From positions 62,001 to 126,000 of the forward strand of contig CAYFPS010000005.1 of the NCBI GenBank assembly GCA_964345075.1: a DNA stretch of 64,000 bases, written 5' to 3'. Source of the DNA: CAYFPS01 sp964345075 (GTDB taxonomy: Bacteria > CAIWAD01). The notes beneath the pieces were generated by a model. The model ran no database searches. It saw only the letters and a list, made by a program, of their open reading frames with translations, and had not been told where the DNA came from. Each line of letters starts with the position of its first letter. The stretch's first letter is position 1. Below, piece after piece: positions 51,822 through 58,127 of this stretch. The position numbers and the translations under genes were made by a program.

Positions 51822-54232
51822 CAGCCGACCAGCCTCAGTTTGGCCATGCGCGCCACCATCTTCTTGACGCCGACGGAATCAAAACGCACGGAAACACGCA
51901 TTTCACCCCCGAATCCAACAGTATGGATCACAACGCCCCGGCCGTACTTGCCGTGCATGACCGTCGTTCCCGGCCTTAGATCAGCCGGTTGGGCCAGATC
52001 CGGAAGCTGGCTTTCGTTTTCATAATCGGGCATGCCGCCGCCTCTGAAGGGGCTGTACTGATCACGCAGGGCGCTACGCTGCTTGTCTTCAAAACTCTCG
52101 CGCCTGGGCGGCTTGCCCTGCCGCGGCTTGGGATTGAAGGATGGTGCCGGCGGATCCAGTTCCAGCTCGCCACCGGAGAAGCCGGGCTGCTGCGGGCGAT
52201 CCACCCTGCCACGCCGCTGATTTGTATCACGGCCGGGCCTGACTGATGGACGGAAATTGCCGCGATCGAGTCCGGCGATCACATCCTTGAAGTGACCGCC
52301 CATGCCAAGGCGGCTCTCCTGCTTTGGTCTATCCAGCAGCTCCGGATGAATTATGTCAAGAAAACTTGAAGGAATGCTGCCACCCGCCTGCCCGTAACGG
52401 CGGCGCATGTCGGCGTGACACAAATAGAGATGCTTCATGGCGCGCGTGGCCGCCACATAAAAAAGCCTGCGCTCCTCTTCCAGCTCGGAAGGATCGTCCA
52501 TCGCCCCAGCCAGCGGGAAGAGACCTTCTTCCAGACCGGTCACGAAAACAACCGGAAACTCGAGACCCTTGGCGCTGTGGATGGTCATCATGGTGACGTG
52601 ATCATCCTGATCGTTCCAGCCATCCACATCGGCAACAAGCGCGACTTCCTGCAGGAAGCCGGCCAGGCCCAGCTCCGAGTTCTCCTCGTAGTGCTGAATG
52701 GCGCCCTGCAGTTCGCGCACATTCTCGATGCGCGGCACACCTTCCAGACCTTCGGCCTCAAGGCTCTCGATGAAGCCGATTTCCTCGATCAGCTCCTCAA
52801 GCAGCTCGGAGGGCTTTTTTTCATCCACTGTATCACGGTAACGTTTGAGCATGGCGCCAAAATCCGTGACACGTTTCGCGACCGCAGCGCCCAGACCTTC
52901 TGCCTGGCCGGCGATGCGCAGTGCTTCTTCCAGCGTGCATGAGCGCTGTGCGGCCAGCAGGCGCAGCCGATCGACCGTAACACCACCAATACCGCGGCGC
53001 GGGACATTGATCACCCTTAGCAGACTCATCAGGTCGGATGGATTGACCAGCATGCGCAGATAAGCGAGCAGGTCCTTGATCTCCCGGCGCTCGTAAAAGC
53101 GCGTGCCACCCACAATCTGATAGCGAATGCCGTTACGCATGCAGGCTTCTTCCAGCGCGCGGGACTGGGCATTGGTCCGGTAGAGAATCGCGCACTGTTT
53201 GAAGGTTCCACCCGCCTCCACATGCTTGCGGATGCGCGAGCAGACCAGCGCCGCCTCCATACCCTCGTCTTCTCCGCGCAGAATCGGAATGCGCTCACCC
53301 TTGCCGTTTCGCGTCCAGAGCTTCTTGGGCTTGCGGGTTTCGTTGCGTGATACAACCGAGTGGGCGGCGTTCAGGATGGTCTCCGTGGAGCGGTAATTCT
53401 GTTCCAGCTTGAAGACTTTGACATCGGGCCAGGTTTCTTCGAAGTCGAGAATGTTGCTGATATCCGCGCCTCGCCAGCCGTAAATCGACTGGTCGTCATC
53501 ACCCACGACACAAATGTTATTGCGCGGCGCGGCCAGCAGGCGTGTCACCTCGAACTGGGCACGGTTGGTGTCCTGATACTCGTCAATCAGGATATAGCGG
53601 AAGCGATCACGGTAGATCTCCAGCCGCCCGGGATGCTGCTGAAAGAGTTCGATCGGGCGAATCAGCAGGTCATCGAAGTCCATCGCGTTGGCCTGCTTGA
53701 GCTGCACGGCATATTCACGGTAGACCTCGGCGATCTGCTCGTGGATGAAGCCCGTATCCTGCGCCAGAAAGGCCTCCGGATCCAGCATTGCATTCTTGGC
53801 CGCCGAAATGTTCGAGCGAATGCGCTTGGGATTCAGCTGTCCGCTTTTCATCTGCAGACGGTCCATGCAGTCCTTGATCAGCTTGAGCTGATCGTCACTG
53901 TCGTAGATGGTAAAGTTGCGGCCGTAGCCGATGAACTCGGCCTCGCGCCTCAGGATGCGGGCGAAGATGGAATGGAAGGTGCCGACCCACATGTCGGAGA
54001 GGCCCGCCTGGACAAGGTGGCCGATGCGCTCTTTCATTTCCCGCGCGGCCTTGTTGGTAAAGGTCAGGGCCAGAATCTGCCAGGGCTTGGCGCGCCCTTC
54101 GGCAAGAATCCAGGCAATGCGATTGGTGAGCACGCGGGTCTTGCCGCTGCCGGCGCCCGCAAGAATCAGTACCGCGCCCTCGGTTTCGCGCACGGCCCCT
54201 TGCTGGGCGTCATTCAGTTGTGAGATGTCCAT
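51821..54232 (-). CDS. pcrA: UvrD/PcrA-type ATP-dependent DNA helicase
   Basis: An 803-residue SF1A helicase. Motif I is LILAGAGSGKTRVLTNRI, motif II LIDEYQDTN, motif III VVGDDDQSIYGWRGAD, motif IV near LEQNYRS, motif V/VI MTIHSAKGLEFPVV and YVAATRA. The C-terminus has the Tudor-like domain of PcrA/UvrD (GKYGRGVVIHTVG), which binds RNA polymerase. It unwinds DNA in repair and removes stalled complexes. ATG at 54232. Whether to call it UvrD or PcrA is convention. Confidence 0.94.
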   Translation of the reverse strand: MDISQLNDAQQGAVRETEGAVLILAGAGSGKTRVLTNRIAWILAEGRAKPWQILALTFTNKAAREMKERIGHLVQAGLSDMWVGTFHSIFARILRREAEFIGYGRNFTIYDSDDQLKLIKDCMDRLQMKSGQLNPKRIRSNISAAKNAMLDPEAFLAQDTGFIHEQIAEVYREYAVQLKQANAMDFDDLLIRPIELFQQHPGRLEIYRDRFRYILIDEYQDTNRAQFEVTRLLAAPRNNICVVGDDDQSIYGWRGADISNILDFEETWPDVKVFKLEQNYRSTETILNAAHSVVSRNETRKPKKLWTRNGKGERIPILRGEDEGMEAALVCSRIRKHVEAGGTFKQCAILYRTNAQSRALEEACMRNGIRYQIVGGTRFYERREIKDLLAYLRMLVNPSDLMSLLRVINVPRRGIGGVTVDRLRLLAAQRSCTLEEALRIAGQAEGLGAAVAKRVTDFGAMLKRYRDTVDEKKPSELLEELIEEIGFIESLEAEGLEGVPRIENVRELQGAIQHYEENSELGLAGFLQEVALVADVDGWNDQDDHVTMMTIHSAKGLEFPVVFVTGLEEGLFPLAGAMDDPSELEEERRLFYVAATRAMKHLYLCHADMRRRYGQAGGSIPSSFLDIIHPELLDRPKQESRLGMGGHFKDVIAGLDRGNFRPSVRPGRDTNQRRGRVDRPQQPGFSGGELELDPPAPSFNPKPRQGKPPRRESFEDKQRSALRDQYSPFRGGGMPDYENESQLPDLAQPADLRPGTTVMHGKYGRGVVIHTVGFGGEMRVSVRFDSVGVKKMVARMAKLRLVG

Positions 54233-54250
54233 TCCATTCCCGTTTTGCGG

Positions 54251-55339
54251 CTACTTGCGGCCGCGCTCTCGACGCAGTTTTCGCCGCAGCTTGTCCAGCG
54301 GCTTGCGGTTTTCCAGATGTTCATCGTAGCTGTGCGCGAAGACATGGCTGCCATCGCCGAGCGCAACAAAGTAAAAGTAGTCACATTCAGCCGGCTTCAT
54401 GGCCGCTGCCAGCGCCACCCGCCCCGGGTTTCCGATCGGCCCCGGCGGCAAGCCCTTGTAGAGATAAGTGTTGTAGGGCGAGTCAATTTCCAGATCCTTG
54501 AGCAGCAGGCGGCGGGGTCCGTCAGGCAGCAGAATCTGCACGGTTGGATCCGCCTGCAGGCGCATGCCTTGTTTCAGTCTGTTGTGATACACGGCCGCAA
54601 CCGTATCCGCTTCCGATGCCAGCTGAACTTCGCCCTGCACAATGCTGGCCATGGTCAGTAGCTCGCGCAGCTCATGGCCCTTCGGTCGCGCCCCGGGTGA
54701 AAGCTCATCGATCACGGCGAGTGACATCTTCACCAGCCTGGTCAGTACCTGCTCCTCCGTTTCGACCTCTGAAACGAGATAGGTCTCCGGGTAGAGCAGG
54801 CCTTCCAGATCCGGTTGATTCAGGCCGAATGAGGCGATGAAGAGGCTGTCGCCAACCAGCTGCATCACGCGCAGACTGTCCAGACCGAGTTCCCGTGATA
54901 CAATGCCGGCAATCTGCCCGGCGCGGGCTGCTTCCGGCACTCGAAGGCGGCGCACAGGTACGGCGTAGTCCTGCATGGCCTCCAGCATTTCCCACGGACT
55001 CATGCTCGATTCCAGAATGAAGAGCCCCTGCTGGATGCCGGTGGCCAGGCCGAAAAGGCGGGCGGCCAGCTTCAGGCGAAAGGGGCTTGTCAGCAGCCCG
55101 CGTGCCTGCAGCTCACTGGCAATCTCGCCCAGCGTCATGCCGGCTTCAACACGCAGCGTGTCCTGCTTGATGGGTCCGCGCGCGGCAGGCGCCTCAATCA
55201 GACCAATCCAGCCACCAGCAGCGATCAGAAGGAGCAGAATGATGGCAGCCGAAAGCCCGCGCTTTCCCCCCATGAAGGCCGCGCGCTTATCCACCTGCTT
55301 TTCCAGCTGATGTTGCTCTTCCTGCATCTCGTTGTCCAT
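54251..55339 (-). CDS. mltG: Endolytic murein transglycosylase MltG
   Basis: A 362-residue YceG/MltG protein: cytoplasmic N-terminus of about 30 residues, one membrane helix (AAIILLLLIAAGGWIGLI), a LysM-like part, and the catalytic domain with ASIVQGEVQLASEADTVAAV (catalytic Glu), YHNRLKQGMRLQADPTVQ and SPYNTYLYKGLPPGPIGNPG. It cuts nascent glycan strands and sets their length. ATG at 55339; TTG one codon earlier is possible. It is the first gene of the long minus-strand run and contains the last 8-mer copies before the repeat islet (54584, 54895). Confidence 0.94.
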   Translation of the reverse strand: MDNEMQEEQHQLEKQVDKRAAFMGGKRGLSAAIILLLLIAAGGWIGLIEAPAARGPIKQDTLRVEAGMTLGEIASELQARGLLTSPFRLKLAARLFGLATGIQQGLFILESSMSPWEMLEAMQDYAVPVRRLRVPEAARAGQIAGIVSRELGLDSLRVMQLVGDSLFIASFGLNQPDLEGLLYPETYLVSEVETEEQVLTRLVKMSLAVIDELSPGARPKGHELRELLTMASIVQGEVQLASEADTVAAVYHNRLKQGMRLQADPTVQILLPDGPRRLLLKDLEIDSPYNTYLYKGLPPGPIGNPGRVALAAAMKPAECDYFYFVALGDGSHVFAHSYDEHLENRKPLDKLRRKLRRERGRK

Positions 55340-55342
55340 CAA

Positions 55343-55474
55343 TCGATTAACCCATCCAAGCTACCAAATTCCGCCCTTGACAGCCAGAGCTTGAGTGAAA
55401 AAGGAGGGCGGGAAATTGGGAGGTGACAGGGAGGGTGGACAGGGTGAAGAATGGCAGATTGCAGATTGATGATA
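55343..55474. other. Gene-free stretch left of REP core B
   Basis: A stretch of about 130 bases between mltG and the first palindrome of the islet. It must contain the promoter for the mltG run, but no clear promoter was seen. Some purine-rich sequence (GGGAAATTGGGAGGTGACAGG) is the only feature. Confidence 0.5.
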
Positions 55475-55725
55475 AGTGTCAGGCACGTGCCAGACACGTG
55501 TCTGGCACCCGTTGGACACCCGCCTCGAAGCAACTCCCTTCTGTCAATCAGTCCTGACACTTCAGCAACCGCAGTTCCCGACAGAGTTCCCGATGGCGTT
55601 TGCGAAATCGTCCAAGCCCCATGACACCCCGCGGCTTCACTTGCGGCTTGCAACCGCCTAACGACTAACGCCCGACGACTTTCTGACTGGTACCTGGATA
55701 CTTCTTAAGGCTGACGCCTGACACA
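55475..55725. repeat. MITE/REP-like element B
   Basis: The REP core is 55475-55561: AGTGTCAGG and CCTGACACT at the ends and the perfect 22-bp palindrome at 55487-55508. It is followed by CGCCTAACGACTAACGCC- and CTGACGCCTGACAC-type ends (55654-55725). Its 55498-55593 part matches element C over 96 bases with one mismatch, and 55603-55698 matches element D over 96 bases exactly. No coding potential is believable. Confidence 0.8.
55603..55698. repeat. 96-bp direct repeat, left copy
   Basis: Identical base for base with 57936-58031, in the same orientation. The two copies bracket both toxin-antitoxin modules. The perfect match points to a recent duplication or to ongoing gene conversion or recombination between them. 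Confidence 0.85.
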
Positions 55726-55816
55726 TTCTTGGCTATTGTCAATTTGCCCCACCTTCGAGATTTCTCTTTGAATTCGAGACTCAGAATGCGATCTTACCAG
55801 TAAGAAGGAGGGGCTA

Positions 55817-56080
55817 ATGAGTACCTTTTCGACTACAAAGCTCTCAACCAAGGGCCAGGTCGTCATTCCTGAAGAAATCCGCGTTCAACTAGGCTTGAAA
55901 CCTGGGGCCAAGTTCATCGTGGTTGCTGAGGGCGATGTCGTCGTGCTGAAAACCATCGTCGCTCCAAAGCTGGCAGATTTTGCCTCGCTTGTTGCTCGTG
56001 CCAGATCCGAGGCTGCAGAACTGGGCATGCAAGAGACGGATATAGAAGCCGCCATTCGGGATGCTCGTTCAAAGTCATGA
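55817..56080 (+). CDS. AbrB/MazE-type antitoxin (SpoVT-AbrB domain)
   Basis: An 87-residue antitoxin. The N-terminal swapped-hairpin domain has TKLSTKGQVVIPEEIRVQLG and KPGAKFIVVAEGDVVVLK, the DNA-binding part; the acidic C-terminal tail should bind the toxin. AAGGAGG lies just before the ATG. It overlaps the PIN gene by four bases (ATGA). A small inverted repeat CTTAC-CA-GTAAG lies directly upstream and may be the autoregulatory site. Confidence 0.9.
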   Translation: MSTFSTTKLSTKGQVVIPEEIRVQLGLKPGAKFIVVAEGDVVVLKTIVAPKLADFASLVARARSEAAELGMQETDIEAAIRDARSKS

Positions 56081-56481
56081 AGGTTGTTTTAGACACGAAT
56101 GTTCTGATATCCGGCTTGTTTTTCGGTGGGAATCCGGGCAAAATCATCGATCTGTGGGTCAAAGGTGAGGTTGAAGTTCTGGTCACCGAAGCGATACTGC
56201 TTGAATACGAAGCAGTCCTTGATCGGCTGGCTCGAAAATATCCCAAGTCATCGGCCCGGCAGCTATTCCACCTGATTGCACTCAAGGCAACGACCGTCGA
56301 GGGCTACGCCCTGCCACCTGATTCATGTAATGATCCGGATGATGTCAAATTCCTTGAGTGCGCCGTTGGTGGTGGTGCGAGCTTCATCGTCTCCGGGGAC
56401 AAGCATCTTCTGGATCTGCACGTCTGGGACACGATTCCGATCCAATCAGCGGCAGTCTTTTTAAAGGAACACTGGAGTTAG
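56077..56481 (+). CDS. PIN-domain toxin (VapC-like, PIN family)
   Basis: A 134-residue PIN nuclease. Acidic metal-binding residues are seen in VVLDTNVLISGLFFGGNPG (first Asp), EAILLEYEAVLDRL (Glu), DPDDVKFLECAVGGGA (Asp) and SGDKHLLDL (Asp). It belongs to the group annotated as putative toxin component, PIN family, that pairs with AbrB-type antitoxins. The substrate is presumably RNA. It is complete and follows the antitoxin in four-base overlap. Confidence 0.9.
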   Translation: MKVVLDTNVLISGLFFGGNPGKIIDLWVKGEVEVLVTEAILLEYEAVLDRLARKYPKSSARQLFHLIALKATTVEGYALPPDSCNDPDDVKFLECAVGGGASFIVSGDKHLLDLHVWDTIPIQSAAVFLKEHWS

Positions 56482-56979
56482 AATCTCCGCGTCATGCCGA
56501 TGTGTCGGCTGAGTGTTACCTATGTTCCCGGTCAGATGTGTAACCTATGTACCCGGTCTGTACTAAGTCGTCAGCAGGCCAGATACCAGTAACGAGTAGC
56601 CAGCTCAGAGCCGACAGGCGTTAGGCGTCAGCAGGCCAGCAAACTTCTGACTTGTATCTGGAAACTGGTAGCTGGAGGCTAGTTGATTGAAAAGTGCCAG
56701 ACACGTGCCAGACGGGTGTCTGGCACCCGTTGGACACCCGCCTCGAAGCAACTCCCTTCTGTCAATCAGTCCTGACACTTCAGCAACCGCTGTTCCCGAC
56801 AGAGTTCCCGACTGCCCCCCGCTTCCGCGGGGGTGACGTCGCTGACCGCTAAGGCCTGACGACTTTCTGACTGGCCTGCTGGTACCTGGATACTGGTAAC
56901 TGAAACGACTCTCTTGCTGGGAGCTCGTTGCTGGCCCCTGGTAACTGATTCCTGACGCCTCTCCTCTATAAGCTATCTC
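56482..56979. repeat. Repeat-filled region with MITE/REP-like element C
   Basis: No gene. The left end has GGCGTTAGGCGTCAGCAGGCC (56617-56637), then CTGGAAACTGGTAGCTGG-type repeats. The REP core is 56693-56779, with an imperfect palindrome: GTGCCAGACGG instead of the GTGCCAGACAC half-site. Then come a CCCCC-GCTTCCGC-GGGGG hairpin (56815-56832), GGCCTGACGAC, GGCCTGCTGGTACC and more CTGGTAACTG repeats. Two tandem, nearly identical bits at 56514-56560 (TGT-ACCTATGT-CCCGGTC) occur just after the PIN gene. Confidence 0.75.
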
Positions 56980-57324
56980 CTACGCCAATCCCAGCACCAT
57001 CACAAGTGCTCGTCTGACCTTGACCATCTCTTCATCAGTCAGCACAGCGAGTGGTCCGTCCACCAGGCGCGAGCGGTCCAGTGTGCGGGGCTGGTCGGCC
57101 AGAATGATGCTGGGTTTCAGCAGTCGGTCTCGGGCGGGCAAGGGCACATGCAGCAATCCATTCGAGCCGGGCTCAACCCTGCTGCTAAGTGGCAGGACGG
57201 CAATCAGCGGTGTTGCCTCTGGGCCAAGCCAGTCCGCCTGAATGACCAGAGCAGGGCGAATCTTTCCTGTTTCCTGACCGCGGCTGGGATTAAAGTTGGC
57301 CAGCCAGATTTCGCCGCGACGCAT
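56980..57324 (-). CDS. MazF/PemK-type toxin
   Basis: A 114-residue toxin with the MazF fold: RRGEIWLANFNPSRGQETGKIRPALVI near the start (split here as RGEIWLANFNP and KIRPALVI), PLSSRV with its Ser/Arg, and the C-terminal SIILADQPRTLDRSRL and LTDEEMVKVRRAL blocks. MazF proteins are sequence-specific endoribonucleases. The ATG at 57324 shares one base with the antitoxin stop (TGATG). Confidence 0.92.
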   Translation of the reverse strand: MRRGEIWLANFNPSRGQETGKIRPALVIQADWLGPEATPLIAVLPLSSRVEPGSNGLLHVPLPARDRLLKPSIILADQPRTLDRSRLVDGPLAVLTDEEMVKVRRALVMVLGLA

Positions 57325-57584
57325 CAACTCCACCACGGCTCTTCGGTAGTATCAAGACCATCGCCCAGTGCTGCATCAAGCCAATCTTCAGGCCTGTCAC
57401 CAGTGTCTTGGGCGTAGCGTGCCTGTGCTTCGGCCAGCATTCCCTGCTGAAGTTCCTGCCTGCGGCTCTCCTTCAAAAACCGGATTAGGGCAAGCCTGAT
57501 CAGGGCCGATCGGTTGATTCCCCGCCGGTTTGCCTCTTCATCAAGTAGCTGCTCAAGCTCCTTGTTAAGGCGAAGGGTTAGCAT
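57324..57584 (-). CDS. Ribbon-helix-helix antitoxin
   Basis: An 86-residue antitoxin with an N-terminal ribbon-helix-helix (MLTLRLNKELEQLLDEEAN, SALIRLALIRFL) and an acidic, Trp-containing C-terminus (EDWLDAALG, EEPWWS) typical of MazF-binding tails. A perfect AGGAGGTGAACC precedes the ATG. The AT-rich leader holds two copies of TGTAATAC (see next entry), a likely operator. Confidence 0.9.
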   Translation of the reverse strand: MLTLRLNKELEQLLDEEANRRGINRSALIRLALIRFLKESRRQELQQGMLAEAQARYAQDTGDRPEDWLDAALGDGLDTTEEPWWS

Positions 57585-57607
57585 GGTTCACCTCCTGTCT
57601 TGCCATT

Positions 57608-57627
57608 TGTAATACTAATTGTAATAC
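57608..57627. promoter_or_regulatory. Candidate operator upstream of the RHH-MazF module
   Basis: Two direct copies of TGTAATAC (57608-57615 and 57620-57627) lie 12 bases apart, 24 bases upstream of the antitoxin start, in an otherwise GC-rich region. RHH antitoxins bind tandem short sites near their own promoters, so this is a reasonable autoregulatory operator. The base content (TATTAC, TTGTAT on the gene strand) would also suit a promoter. Confidence 0.45.
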
Positions 57628-57645
57628 AATGCAAGAGGAAGGGTT

Positions 57646-58060
57646 TTGGGCGTTAGGCGCTCAGGCGTTAGTCGTCAGCAGGCCATTTGTCACCCCCTGT
57701 CATTCCCTGTCACCCCCGCGAAAGCGGGGGGCAAGCGAGAAGAAAGCAGGTGCCAGTTTCCAGCAACCTGCCTTACTGGCAGCTGGAAGCTGGTAACTGG
57801 GGGCTGAGTGTATCTGTGTTATGATTTCGCATATGAAAAGTGCCAGACACGTGCCAGACACGTGTCTGGCACCGAAGGCCCCCGCTGTCAACGAGTCCTG
57901 ACACTTCAGCAACCGCAGTTCCCGATTGCGTTATTCGAAATCGTCCAAGCCCCATGACACCCCGCGGCTTCACTTGCGGCTTGCAACCGCCTAACGACTA
58001 ACGCCCGACGACTTTCTGACTGGTACCTGGAAGCTGGTAACTGGCTACTTCTTCAGGCTA
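57646..58060. repeat. MITE/REP-like element D
   Basis: No gene. Left end GGCGTTAGGCGCTCAGGCGTTAG (57647-57668) with CGTCAGCAGGCC, then a CCCCC-GCGAAAGC-GGGGG hairpin (57714-57731), CTGGAAGCTGGTAACTGG repeats, and TGTGTTATGATTTCGCATATG, which recurs before core A. The REP core is 57839-57905, with the perfect 22-bp palindrome at 57851-57872. The right part contains the 96-bp repeat shared with element B and GGTAACTGGCTACTT. The rest of 57585-58127 holds only the RHH promoter and a short C-rich tail. Confidence 0.8.
57936..58031. repeat. 96-bp direct repeat, right copy
   Basis: Exact copy of 55603-55698, same orientation, 2333 bases further on. See the left copy. Confidence 0.85.
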
Positions 58061-58127
58061 ACGACTACAATAACGCCCCCCCCACCAGCAGGTGAGAGGG
58101 GCCATGGTGTGTGACTGACGCCGCGAA

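Larger units (their letters stand above)
237..54902. repeat. Dispersed 8-mer GTGATACA/TGTATCAC, 65 copies
   Basis: Exact TGTATCAC starts at 237, 1844, 3114, 3360, 5050, 5368, 5852, 6184, 8347, 8560, 10305, 11334, 16354, 23955, 24298, 26158, 30923, 31295, 34147, 34264, 34690, 37775, 38090, 40444, 41282, 45732, 46526, 49026, 49149, 50220, 51244, 52223, 52829. Exact GTGATACA starts at 634, 4126, 8970, 12143, 12428, 13803, 13941, 14640, 14834, 15095, 16581, 27393, 28486, 30103, 30364, 31625, 33830, 38778, 39174, 40789, 40946, 42708, 45340, 46174, 46666, 46855, 47553, 47706, 50014, 53347, 54584, 54895. About two would be expected by chance in 64 kb. The base before GTGATACA is C or T in 53 copies and A in one. 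Confidence 0.9.

Noticed and set aside
237..54902. GTGATACA as a polar chromosome signal of the KOPS or Chi kind
   Set aside because: Orientation is 33 to 32 over the window with no consistent skew along one strand, which does not fit a strand-polar signal in a 64-kb replichore segment. A non-polar recombination role is not excluded.
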